A stretch of DNA of 64,000 bases, from NCBI GenBank assembly GCA_029582265.1, contig CM055816.1, positions 97,165,056 to 97,229,055 of the forward strand, given 5' to 3'. The notes below the pieces were generated by a model, which was given only the letters and a program-made list of their open reading frames with translations, was not told the DNA's origin and did not search any database. The DNA comes from Zoroaster sp. YZ-2022 (Eukaryota > Echinodermata > Asteroidea > Forcipulatida > Zoroasteridae). Positions within the stretch are counted from its first letter, which is position 1, and every line of letters starts with the position of its first letter. This document shows, piece by piece, positions 1-9,997 of the stretch. The position numbers and the translations under genes are program-made.

Positions 1-274
1 TATCAATTAAAATTTTAAATGTATAACCCATTTTGATTTTAAAATAAAAATCATATTCATACTTCTTTTTAATTTTTTTACCCATAACTTCGTCATAATT
101 TAAAAATTTGGATTTATCTAATATCAACGAGCGGTCTATACCATCGTTTTTCCAAAATGGTGTTTCGTATCCTTTAGATGGTTCCACAACATCACCTTTT
201 TGCGCATCGTCATAATTAAAAGTTTCATCATATTCATCTTTAAATGTTCTTGCCTTCATTTGGTACGCTTCCAT
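1..274 (-). CDS. Unidentified AT-rich ORF, cut by window edge
   Basis: Reading the minus strand from an ATG at 274, the frame stays open for 91 codons to base 1 and leaves the window, so the C-terminus is unseen. An in-frame TGA lies four codons upstream of the ATG, which supports this start. The protein is rich in Lys, Asp, Tyr and Phe, begins MEAYQMKARTF and contains TPFWKNDG and NYDEVMGKKIKKKYEYDF. There is no signal peptide or membrane segment. Codon use is strongly A/T-ending, unlike the GC-richer LINE ORF at 8255. I do not recognise the family. The composition is reminiscent of proteins of AT-rich large DNA elements (Maverick/Polinton or virus-derived), but that is only an impression. 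The frame itself is clear; reality as a gene is moderately likely. Confidence 0.45.
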   Translation of the reverse strand, partial: MEAYQMKARTFKDEYDETFNYDDAQKGDVVEPSKGYETPFWKNDGIDRSLILDKSKFLNYDEVMGKKIKKKYEYDFYFKIKMGYTFKILID

Positions 275-385
275 TCTCTCTAATCAATATACATTTACAA
301 AATAAAAAACGGATTTTTTTTTTTTTTTTTAACGTGAAGTATTTAGTTTATTCTAAAAAAAAAGCCGTTAGAAACCCTTGTCAAA

Positions 386-481
386 CCCCCTACTACTACC
401 CAGCAAATATATTTAAAAAAACATATTTTAAAATGTTCTGTTTTGCGACTTTGTTAAAATCCCCTACTACCACCCAGCAAA
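386..481. repeat. Two short direct repeats
   Basis: The string ccctactactacccagcaaa (386-408 region) recurs with one change at 461-481, each followed by an A/T-rich stretch. The period is about 75 bp. It looks like the remnant of a minisatellite; nothing coding was recognised between 275 and 540. Confidence 0.5.
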
Positions 482-540
482 TTTGGTTAAAAAATGATTT
501 TTTAAGCAGGTGCGCCAGGACCCCATCTAACATACTACTA

Positions 541-1796
541 CACTGAAGTCATTTCACTTGTTACATGTGTAAGACCATGTACACTCATTTCTACATTGGT
601 TACAAGTAGGTTAAACAGGTCAACAAAGTGGTTTCAATTGTGGGGGAGGGAAGTGTGTAACCACAAAAGTCAAGTTATGAAACCCAACAGACAGTTAAAA
701 TAAATATGTATGTCATTGCTTTATTAGCAATTTACAAGCATCCATACAACTCTTTGATTATTTCAATGTCTAACAATTTATGTACAAAATGGCATCTGAT
801 CTTTACAGACATTTTGGCAATCATGTGTACAACCTTGAAAAGTTAAAAATCAATGTATAATTTGTTTTCAAATTTTATAAATAATTTGTTAATTATTTGC
901 AGTATAGGTGAAAACAAAGACAGTTTATAAGCATGTCACAATAAGGAGATGCTTGATTACAGTGTCACTATCATTGTCAATTTATCATTATATTTTTGTT
1001 ATAAACTTGACCTGAAATTGAAAGGTTTTTCCATGAACAAAGTGAAAAGGGCAACCAATTATCAGATTTGATCCAGTGGATTATATTCTGTTTTCTTGTC
1101 AACAAAGGATCATGGTTGGGTTCATTTACACTGAAGTCATTTCACTTGTTACATGTGTAAGACCATGTACACTCATTTCTAGATTGGTTACAAGTAGGTT
1201 AAACAAGTCAACAAAGTGGTTTCAATTGATTGTGGGGGAGGGAAGTGTGTAACCACAAAAGTCAAGTCATGAAACCCAACAGACAGTTAAAATAAATATG
1301 TATTTCATTGCTTTATTAGCAATTTACAAGCACCCATACAACTCTTTGATTATTTCAATGTCTAACAATTTATGTACAAAATGGCATCTGATCTTTAGGT
1401 TGTAATTCTGTAGTATGGATGCAGCTACAGACATTTTGCCAATCATGTGTACAACCTTGAAAATGTAAAAATCAATGTAGAATTTGTTTTCAAATTTTAT
1501 ACATTATTTTTAAATTATTTGCAGTATAGGTGAAAACAAAGACAGTTTATAAGCATGTCACAATAAGGAGATGCTTGATTACAGTGTCACTATCATTGTC
1601 AATTTATCATTATATGTTTGTTATAAACTTAACCTGAAAGTGAAGTATATTATAAATAAAGATTAAATTTATTTTTGTACAAGACTTAATACCAAGAGAT
1701 AAATATCAATGTTGGCTTCATTTAAATCTAAAATTGAAAGGTTTTTCCATAAACAAAGTGAAAAGGGCAACCAATTATCAGATTTGATCCAGTGGA
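541..1796. repeat. Imperfect tandem duplication (two copies)
   Basis: Copy 1 (541-1080) and copy 2 (1129-1796) both start cactgaagtcatttcacttg and both end gatttgatccagtgga. They are nearly identical over most of their length, separated by 48 bp. Copy 2 has about 30 bp extra near 1397 and about 95 bp extra near 1640-1735. No open frame of note lies in either copy. It is a local segmental duplication of non-coding DNA or two tandem copies of an unclassified interspersed repeat. Confidence 0.85.
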
Positions 1797-2329
1797 TATA
1801 ATTACATTTAATTTTGTTTGAATTGGGAATTATTTACTTTTTGACAAAAACTCTTCTGCGGGGGGCAGTGGAAGATGGAAAGCACGGATGCAAGCTTTCT
1901 TCCAACTTTATCATGTAGTAGTTATAAGCTTGTTTTCTAATGAAAGGCTAATTAGCTGAAGGAAAGGAAAGGGGAAATATTTATATGGTCTTCCATGCTT
2001 CAGTGTCTTCAGTAACCCCCAACTTCCCCAAACAATTTAACCCACACTTCCTGCTCTTTGAATTTGCAGCCAAGTTTAATCCAGTTACTATACATGTAGT
2101 CCCCTTCTATCCTAAATCAACTTTGTGACTTTATGCCCATAATAACGTTGAATAGGTTGATCTGGCTACCTACAACCCTGGCAAACTTTTTTCATATGAG
2201 TGATTTTTAATGTTGATTTATCATCTATTAGTGGCACACTAAGTAACGATGTTTACAAATTTTAAAAGGTCATATCTCATAGCTTCAATTTGATGTATAA
2301 GTTGACATTTGTTATTTTTTCATAATCAT

Positions 2330-2390
2330 GAGGTCATATATGACCTCCAAACCACCTAATGTGACCTTTACTTCCTGTCCAAACAGGAAG
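2330..2390. other. Two neighbouring perfect palindromes
   Basis: At 2330-2347 gaggtcatatatgacctc is a perfect 18-bp palindrome containing two AGGTCA half-sites facing each other across 4 bp, the shape of a nuclear-receptor inverted repeat. At 2371-2390 cttcctgt-ccaa-acaggaag forms a perfect 8-bp stem with a 4-nt loop and carries two opposed GGAA (ETS-type) cores. No gene was recognised within 1 kb on either side, so a regulatory role is unsupported. Confidence 0.5.
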
Positions 2391-2610
2391 TTCAAATTCA
2401 ACACATTCTGACGCAAAATTGATGATAAACCCTTGCACAATATGATATTGGCATCATCGATAATTTGATTGAACCGGAAGTTGACTCGAACACCGTGCGT
2501 TTGTTCTAACAAACACTTAAGCTCTAGTTGTAATTGCATTGTTGGTACATGTATCTATCTCAGTACATAATTGTTTCCGTATGCTATCATTGTATATTGT
2601 TTGTATTCAT

Positions 2611-2673
2611 GTTTTTTTCTTTGTTTCCGCGCCTTGAGCGCCCAGCAGTGTGGATATGTGCGCGCTACAAATC

Positions 2674-2710
<37 letters not shown>
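2611..2710 (+). mobile_element. 3' tail of a SINE/LINE-like retroelement with (ATT)n
   Basis: A GC-richer stretch containing gcgccttgagcgccc and gtgcgcgctacaaatcttta is followed by about 12 ATT units (2675-2710). This is the usual look of the 3' end of L2/CR1-mobilised SINEs and LINEs in marine invertebrates. A similar tail lies in the opposite orientation near 31556. The 5' boundary of the element is not resolved. Confidence 0.55.
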
Positions 2711-2711
<1 letters not shown>

Positions 2712-2712
<1 letters not shown>

Positions 2713-3060
2713 TACCCGTGTCGGTTCTGCAGGGCTTCCAAGGAAATCATTGCTAAGCAAACTGTGGAAGATGGGACTCTGGAAAGGACAAAGGAGAATT
2801 ATGCAATAGATGCTGCCCAGAACAATGTGAGTGCCACTGGTGTGAAAAGGGTTCGGAATCCACTACTTAAATCAACTAGATGATTATCATGTGATTGATA
2901 ACTTGGCCCCTGACATTATGCATGGCCTGTTGGAGGGTGTTGTGCCACTTGAGATGAAGATGACAGTGAGTTCCTTAATTTCACAGGGTTGCTTCACACT
3001 AGTTGAATTAAACAACCGAATAAGTGCATTTAATTACGGATTTGTTGAAAAAAATAAATA
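2712..3060 (+). pseudogene. Fragment of transposase-like gene, same family as 15145-17423
   Basis: The frame starting right after the (ATT)n tail reads a Cys-x2-Cys segment (YPCRFCRASKEI) and runs to a stop near 2881. One base off, the next frame continues with DDYHVIDNLAPDIMHGLLEG, VVPLEMK and ISAFNYGFVEK, ending near 3060. The same landmarks (HPCRFC, LEYFYLTENYA, PYELKH, RSFNYGF) occur in order in the minus-strand locus 15145-17423, so this is a central fragment of a paralogue with one frameshift. No N- or C-terminal part is present, and the left break coincides with the ATT tail. The family has no established name that I can give. Inference: a dead copy of a DNA-transposon-derived gene. 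Confidence 0.75.
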
Positions 3061-3846
3061 AACCCAGTTCAATCACTCAGTCAGCTTTAAACAATCCAGG
3101 AGGGGCAAGTGGTCAAAAAGTCTCACAAATGTGTGTTTACCACTTATAATTAACACGAGTGTTTCATTTACATAGCCCCGTGCGTAATTAAGTCCGAACA
3201 AACTCCAATGATTCATGGACCAAAAATAAAAATGGCGACCTCCATGGCGCATCAAAACAAATTCCATAACGACCCCAATGTTTTGATGTTTTTAATATTT
3301 ACTGTCCATATAATTACATCTTTTAAATCAAAAGTTTACTTTGTGTAAATATTTCTTCAAGATTTTGAGTAAAAGTGGTCTCAAAATAAATAATTACAAT
3401 TACAAAATCCGAGTTTTGCGTTGTTTGTAACTGACGTTAACTTTCGTACTTCGTTGAAATCAGACAATCTGCAAAATTCACGAAAAAAACAGCCATTTTA
3501 AAATACATTTCCATACAGGAAACACAAATTAAGATAAATATCTAACTATTAACTTACATTTCAAAGCTGGTCCAAGTCATTATTACACTCTTTTTATGCA
3601 TAATATTTGATAGTATTTATTGTTGGGAGGAAAAGACGCGGTTCTCGTTGGCAGTGTTACGTGTAGAATTCAATGGGGATGACGTCACAAAGCGCGCGTA
3701 ATGCAAAGTGTATAGTGCACGACAACACAGATTTTGACAGCTAGCGCGCCGTGAATTGAATGTACGAAGTGACGATAGCTGAATACAAAGAGGAATTTTT
3801 TGTGAGAACATGTCTTATATTTACCAATAAATAACAACTCAGTATC
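3060..3846. other. Non-coding interval, possible promoter of the following gene
   Basis: No convincing coding frame. The last 250 bp (3600-3846) is CpG-richer and holds a TGACGTCA palindrome (about 3680) and gcgcgc runs, ending just before the ATG at 3847. A promoter role for the RAG1-like gene is inferred from position only; no clear TATA box is seen. Confidence 0.3.
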
Positions 3847-4852
3847 ATGTCAATGATGAACTTTGATTTTCATGCAAATGCACTATCAAACCTATGCCGA
3901 TGCTGTGGAAACAGACTAAAGAAAAAGACAGACGAACAACGGAAATTGTTACAGTGCTGCAACTGCAGGAAAGAGATAAGTTTAATTTTGGCATCAACAC
4001 ATGGGAGGACACTGCTGAACAGCATCCTCGTTACATTTGTAACAATTGTTCTAGGAAAGTGAGACATTTGCAAGCTGGGACAAGACAGTTTACCCCAACA
4101 GAGAATACCAGATGACTGGCCACCACATGCAAGATCTAGAGAGTGTAAAGTTTGTACACTATTTACACAACAATCAACACTAAAGGGAAGACCTAGTAAA
4201 AGGAAATATTGCACAACTGTACACAAAAGTGATGAGAAATTGCCATTCAGCATTTACGATAACAATGTCTTTGGTAATTTAATAACACACGATTTCACTG
4301 GCGACATTTCCCCACATCTGGACATTTTTGGACGAAGGGAGGATCATTCCATGTTTACATGTTCAATATGCCAATGTATTATTTCCTTGTCATCGGTACA
4401 GACACTCTGTGAACATTATTTCTGTTCGTCGTGTTTATCTAGTTATTTTAAGTTTAAGAAGAGTTCGCAGGTGAAATGTCTAACATGCCAACAATGTGTT
4501 AAATACAATGAGGTCAGGGAGAGTTCGAGAATTCTGCAAGTTCAACTAAAAAACTTGGATGTTGTTTGCTGTGTGTGCAATGCATGTAGGAAAACTCACA
4601 AAGCTAGCACAACATTCTTGTAAAACCCTGACAGATGCAGCTTCAGAAAATGGAGATGCACAATAGTTGAGACAATTATACAAACAAATGAGGATGACGT
4701 AGTGAAAGCTGCTAACATACTAACGAAACATGCATCCCAACATCCTCATGGACAACCCATCCATTATGCCATCGAAAGTGCAACTGACAAGTGGACGTGG
4801 CTTAAGTTATCTCAGCAAGGCAAGGCTGTAACCTTAAAGACAGGAGGCAGGG
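3847..4852 (+). pseudogene. Exon 1: zinc-binding segment plus RING, RAG1 N-terminus-like
   Basis: Frame 1 begins MSMMNFDFHANALSNLCRCCGN, matching the LCRICGN opening of the vertebrate RAG1 zinc-binding dimerisation region. Near 3940 the readable frame shifts and continues with AEQHPRYICNNCSRKV (RAG1: HPTEFCHNC). Near 4080 it shifts back and reads IPDDWPPHARSRECKVC (RAG1: EWHPHTPSCDIC) and a basic RPSKRKY. A C3HC4 RING follows at about 4351-4500 (CSIC, CEH, CSSC, CLTC), then SSRILQVQLKNLDVVCCVC, the position of the first C2H2 finger in RAG1. A TAA at 4621-4623 interrupts the frame. The neighbouring frame there reads LAQHSCKTLTDAA, which would supply the missing His. The exon resumes with EDDVVKAANILTKHASQHPHG and ends VTLKTGGR before gtaaat. 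This ordered set of Cys/His motifs is the strongest evidence for RAG1 relationship. Confidence 0.72.
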
Positions 4853-4941
4853 TAAATATATTTTTTCACATATCAAAAAAGTTTCAACCTCACCTAGTTT
4901 TATAGTGCAAATGTCATGAACACAATTTATAAGGGATTATA

Positions 4942-6707
4942 CAGGGTGTCCCTGAAAAAAGGAAACCCAAGTTTTCGGGTACATTACTCAATAATTAATA
5001 ATTATTTTTTCAAAAATGTACACATCATTGGAAAGCTCATGTTCTCTTCTTTCATATGACACCATAATCATGATGGATGGGTCACGCATGACTGAGCAGG
5101 GACAATTTGTACTTGGTATGGCACATTGACATTTGTTCAAGGCAAATGAGGAAGTTATGCACACGTTACAATAAGGAATAAGGACACAGTTACACAAATC
5201 AATTTGTTTTAGGAATTTTTATTCCATTCCTTTCATGACTAACATTTTTTTCTGATTATGTGCTTGTCAAAAGACAAAGTTCAATGTCCTTCCACATGTC
5301 CACCATTCTTGTCCACACAAGCCTGTGCCCTTGTTCTCATGGCCCTCATTGCACAACGGATCACTCCCCTCTGCTGCCGCAGGGCCTCAGCCTCTGCGAT
5401 GATTCTGTCACGCAGATCTCCGATGTCACGAGGAGTGGTGAAGACCTTGCTCTTTAGATATCCCCACAAGAAGAAATCACATGGGGTCAGGTCCGGTGAT
5501 CTTGGCGGACACTCGGTGGGATGACGCACGGCAACAACTCTGTCGTGAAACAGTTCTCTGAGCCTATCTCTAACGATGACTCTGTGGTGAGCAGGTGCTC
5601 CATCTTGCACCCACCATAGCCTTCCGAAACTTCCATCTTGTTGGCGATGAAAGTGTAGCTCGAGGTGTGGTATCACCTCGTCGTTTATCATGCGCAGGTA
5701 TGCTTCACCAGTTAGGTTCCCGTCGAAGAAGAACGGACAAATCAGTGTACCGTTTCCACATAGTCCTATCCAGACGGATACCTTTTCCCGATTCACGTTC
5801 CTGTCGAAGTTAAATGGGGGAGGATTATGAAGAGGCGCATACTCTCGCACGTTCTGGTTGTTTACTTTTCCATTCATGAAGAACGAAGCCTCGTCTCCAA
5901 TCAAGATATCCTCCACGAATCTTGGTCCGTGACCAAGTAGCCATTGACAGTACCGAAGTCGTCTGGGCGGGTCTGCTTGCAGTAGCTGGTGGCGGCAGAA
6001 CATCTTGTACGGATACCAATGGATGTCCATTTGTACCATTCGATGGAAGGAAGTTTTAGAAATCCCTAAGCCATTCCTCCTCGTAGAGACGTTGGGGTTC
6101 TCTTCCAGAACGCGTTGGACTGCTTCGATGTTATTTTCTGACCTAACGGTCCTTCTTCGCCCAGATCGACCTTTGTTTAGGTTTAGACTTGTACCTTCTT
6201 GTTAATATTTTCTGATGTTTTTCCAAATTGCAGGAAAACGCTGCTGGAAAGCCGCAGCAACTTGCTGTAGGCTTCCAGAGCGAGCCCATTCAGTAACGAG
6301 AAACACTCTGCTCTGTTGTGAGCTGCATGGTCAGGCAAGTTTATGGTTTCGTTAAGCTGCAAAAGCTAATAAATGGAACTGTGTTTATTATCATGTACAA
6401 TTTTTCAGAAATGAATAATGGATTTGCTTAGTGAATTGCTTGTTATGCAACACATTTCCTGTCTTTTAAAAACCATAATGAACCCAATGTAGCAGCCATC
6501 CACTTATTTTGAACAATTGGGTTTCTGTCAGTGCCACTTCAGATTGTATGTAATCGGTCATGCGTGATTCATTGATCATGTTTATGGTGTCATATGAAAG
6601 AAGAGAACATGAGCTTTCCAATGATGTCTACATTTTTGAAAAAATAATTATTAATTATTGAGTAATGTACCCGAAAACTTGGGTTTCCTTTTTTCAGGGA
6701 CACCCTG
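4942..6707 (-). mobile_element. Complete DD41D mariner-like element
   Basis: The element starts cagggtgtccctg (4942) and ends cagggacaccctg (6707), flanked on both sides by TA (4940-4941 and 6708-6709). The terminal inverted repeats extend about 130 bp with very few mismatches and share gtacattactcaataattaa and ttggaaagctcatgttctct. Length is 1766 bp with one transposase gene on the minus strand. It sits wholly inside intron 1 of the RAG1-like gene. Near-perfect TIRs suggest recent arrival. Confidence 0.93.
5281..6328 (-). pseudogene. Mariner DD41D transposase, two lesions in N-terminus
   Basis: The C-terminal 252 residues are intact (6039 to 5281). Catalytic landmarks are LIGDEASFF (first Asp), WWVQDGAPAH (second Asp) and SPDLTPCDFF (third Asp). 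There are 41 residues between the second and third, the DD41D spacing known from rosa-type mariners. The protein ends ACVDKNGGHVEGH. The same frame extends upstream through an HTH-like region (KGRSGRRRTVRSENNIEAVQ; TRRNGLGISKTSFHR) to a TAA at 6204-6202. Beyond it the N-terminus (from an ATG at 6328, MQLTTEQ) is readable only with a one-base shift near 6310. A full product would be about 345 residues. As it stands the copy is probably inactive. Confidence 0.88.
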
Positions 6708-7279
6708 TACCTGACGTAACTTAAAGGGACAATATCGTCACGATGGAGAGGGCATGGAATTGGAGTGCTAGTTTTAGATTATAAATCTAGTGACTGAAAA
6801 CAATAATCCACATAATAAGGTCATATTACCGTTGCTGCTGCATAAGTGAGTCAGTAATTTTCAGTCACTGTGTTCATCTTAAACTAGGACACCGATTCCA
6901 TGCCCTGTTCCAAGTCTGCTCTGATCGTGATCACACCACGGCAGATTTCAGTGCCATACTTAACATTGTTAACATTTTGTACAGATTTAACTATATATTA
7001 ATAAAATATAAATTCCTATCCTAAAATATTTTCTTGTATAAAATGTACAAAATCATTTAATTTAATCTACAGCCAGTTCACATATGTCAAGTGCCACATG
7101 ATATGGAAAAACAACCAATTACAACTAAATGTGAAAGTAAAACACCAACTATGCCACCCAACAAGGCACTGGCCATGATGCGCGACTGCCATTTAGCATG
7201 GGACCAGATGCGCAAACTTAGACGGTATGAAAAATTCATTTTAAATTGACATGAACAATTTTTTTAAATCATATTTATA

Positions 7280-8222
7280 CAGTGTGTCTAAAAAAAATGC
7301 AAACAAAATTTAACGGAATGCCAGACGTAGAATGAGTAACCAACATAGATAATATAGGTATGGTGTGAAAGATACACCTTTCCACTTTAAAATGTGACAT
7401 CAAACGTCCAAATCCGATAATTTTTGACAGAGTTATGAGTACTTTTCCAAGAGAGGTCAAATTGACGATGGGTTTTTAAATGCAGTGATAATCGATTTTG
7501 TTTAGATCCCTTCCCACTCAACATACTCTCGCTCGATACACAGGCGACATCGTCTCTCCATGTCTCCCATCCCATCTGGAGTCTGCTGCAGGACGTCAAT
7601 CTCAGCTGTTATTCTGTCACGGAGAGTCTGCAGGTCCGGAGGGGAGTCGTGTACACCTTGGATTTCAAGTATCCCCAGAGGTAGAAATCACACGGGGTGA
7701 GGTCTGGAGATCTCGGTGACCATTCATGTACATGATTCAACGCTATGACACGGTCTCCGAACGCTTCATGAAGGCGGTCTCGGACAGCCAGTAGACGATG
7801 AGCTGGAGCGCCGTCTTGAGCCCACCACAGGCGCCTAAAGACAACTCGCTAAACACTATCCGTCCCCATGCTAAAAATGTTTAGCATGTAAACATGTTTA
7901 CAAACTGATAGCAAGAAAGTGTTTAGAAATGTGTTTAGTCGCTAAACACATTTTTGTAGGCCAAGCAATTATCCACACAGAGGCAATTAGGCTACCTTTG
8001 TCCCAATGCCTAAAATTGAAAACTTGGTCCCATCGTCAATTTGACCTCTCTTGGGAAAAGTACTCATAACTCTGTCAAAATTTATCAGATTTGGACGTTT
8101 GATGTCTCATTTTAAAGTGGAAAGGTGTATCTTTCAAACCATACCTATATTATCTATGCTGGTTACTCATTCTACGTCTGGCATTCCGTTAAATTTTGTT
8201 TGCATTTTTTTGAGACACGCTG
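7280..8222 (-). mobile_element. Internally deleted mariner relative
   Basis: Terminal inverted repeats of about 190 bp begin cagtgtgtctaaaaaaaatg (7280) and end tttgagacacgctg (8222), with TA on each side. Between them a minus-strand fragment of transposase (about 7500-7850) reads WAQDGAPAH, WSPRSPDLTPCDFYLWGYLK and a stop, the same family as 5281-6328. The N-terminal half and first catalytic Asp are missing. A 110-bp A/T-rich stretch with repeated gctaaacac/gtgtttag words (7855-7970) fills the deletion. It lies in intron 2 of the RAG1-like gene. Confidence 0.85.
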
Positions 8223-8254
8223 TATATACATATATATGGATCAAACTCAATGGA

Positions 8255-9972
8255 CCGGTAAGGCACCGGGCATTGATGGCATCAACCCGGAGTACATAAA
8301 ACATCAAGGAAAAAAGGCGAATGAATGGCTGTGCTCCTTCCTTTCCACCTGTCTCCGCTGCCTGAAGCTACCAAAGACCTGGCGCCGCGCCAAGGTGATT
8401 GCCCTGCCGAAGCCTAATAAGCCTAGGGATGACCCCAAGGGATACCGGCCTATCTCTCTGCTGTGTGTTCCATATAAGCTCCTGGAACGTCTCCTCCATG
8501 CACGTCTTAACACAGTGATCGACCCCCAGCTGCCCAAAGAACAGGCTGGCTTTCGAAGCGGTAGGTCAACGGCGGACCAAGTGACCCTCCTATGCCAGGA
8601 CATAGAGGACAGCTTCCAGGCAGGTGAGAAGGCGGGCACCGTCCTCCTGGATCTCACAGCTGCATATGACACTGTGTGGCTGCGTGGACTACATATGAAG
8701 CTTCTGGAAACCATCCCAGACAAGCACATGGTGAGCTTCAGAATAGAGATGCTGAGCAACCGCAGCTTTCGGCTACACACCAGCAATGGCCAAAGCAGCA
8801 GGGTGAGAAAACTCAAGAACGGTGTCCCCCAGGGCTCACTGCTGGCACCAATGTTGTTCAACATCTACATCCATGACCTGCCCGCAACCCAATCAAGGAA
8901 GTACGGCTATGCAGACGATCTGGCCATCCTACTCAGCAAGCCATCCTGGGAGGCAGTGGAAGAGGGCCTCTCTGAAGACATGAACATCCTGTCTTCATAC
9001 CTTAAGAACTGGCGCCTCAAGCTCAGCGTGAGTAAGACAACATCATCAGTGTTCCACTTCAACAACAGGGTGGCGACCCGTGACATGAATGTCATGGTGG
9101 ATAACGCCCGGCTACAGTTCCAGCCTGTTCCTACGTACCTTGGTGTGAAGCTTGACAGAACGCTGACATTCAAAAAACATCTGGAAGGCGCCAAGGCAAA
9201 GACAACCGCCCGCGCAGCACTGATACGCTGCCTAGCCGGTACCACATGGGGAGCCAAGACGAAGACACTGCAAATCTCGACTAAGGCTCTGGTGTTCTCC
9301 ACCGCAGAGTACTGCGCCCAGGTTTGGTGCCGTAGCCCCCACGTCAAGAAGCTGGATCTTGCCCTCAACAGCGCCCTGCGGATTGTCTCTGGATGCCTAC
9401 GAGCCACTCCGGTAAACCAATTGCCCGTCCTCGCTGGCATCGCCCCGGCTCAAATCAGACGAGATGCAGCCACGCTGGCCCTCGCTCGAAAGGCACAGAC
9501 TAGCGAATCCCATCTCCTCCACAGGATCGTCACAGAAACACCACGACGCCAGCGCCTGAAGTCCCGACGCCCCTTTGCCACATACGCACAGGAGCTGCTC
9601 CATACAACACCAGCTGATGCTTCCAAGGCCGCCTGGATCAAGACGAGATGGAGGGACCAGTGGAAGTCAGCAGAACCATCTAGGCTGCCCATATTCATCA
9701 ATGACCCCATGGACGTCCCTGGCCAGGACTTGCCCCGAAAGCAGTGGACAACACTCAACCGCTTGAGGACAGGGGTGGGACGATACGGTATAGCAATGAA
9801 GAAGTGGGGTCTAACGGAGAGTGCCTGCTGCGAGTGTGGGGACCCAACACAGACTGTAGAACACATAATCACCAGCTGCCCCAAACATCGTCCTCCGAAT
9901 GGAGAACACGGTTTGATCGACCTCGACGATGACACGTTGGCCTGGCTCGCCTCAACGGAGCTGCAGGTCTAA
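8255..9972 (+). CDS. Reverse transcriptase (C-terminal part of LINE ORF2)
   Basis: The frame is open from the insertion point to TAA at 9970-9972, about 570 residues; the apparent open frame upstream of 8255 is mariner TIR and target DNA, not protein. Reverse-transcriptase blocks appear in order: GKAPGIDGINPEY, GYRPISLL, EQAGFRSGRSTADQV, LLDLTAAYDTVW, NGVPQGSLLAPMLF and the YADD active site (codons 8908-8919), followed by TYLGVKLDRTLTF. The C-terminus has a Cys/His cluster (CCECGDPTQTVEHIITSC) as in Jockey/I-group LINEs. The endonuclease and any ORF1 are missing by truncation, so it cannot mobilise itself. The clade within the Jockey/I group is not decided. Confidence 0.9.
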
Positions 9973-9997
9973 AGACATACGCCAGAAGAAGAAGAAG
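8255..9997 (+). mobile_element. 5'-truncated non-LTR retrotransposon with 12-bp TSD
   Basis: The 12-bp word aaactcaatgga occurs at 8243-8254 and again at 9998-10009, directly flanking the insert. The insert starts in the middle of a reverse transcriptase and ends in an (AGA)n-like 3' tail (cgccagaagaagaagaagaa). This is the signature of target-primed reverse transcription with early stop. It lies in intron 2 of the RAG1-like gene, only 32 bp from the end of the mariner relative. The open ORF and intact TSD indicate a young insertion. Confidence 0.93.

Noticed and set aside
244..546. 100-codon plus-strand frame with a Phe run
   Set aside because: Overlaps the start of the minus-strand edge ORF, runs through a poly-T tract and short direct repeats, and has no domain.
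8125..8254. N-terminal extension of the reverse transcriptase frame
   Set aside because: These bases are the right TIR of the deleted mariner, its TA, and the first TSD copy; the LINE starts at 8255.
8304..8864. 186-codon minus-strand frame
   Set aside because: Antisense shadow of the reverse transcriptase; low-complexity Ser/Arg/Leu composition with no motif.
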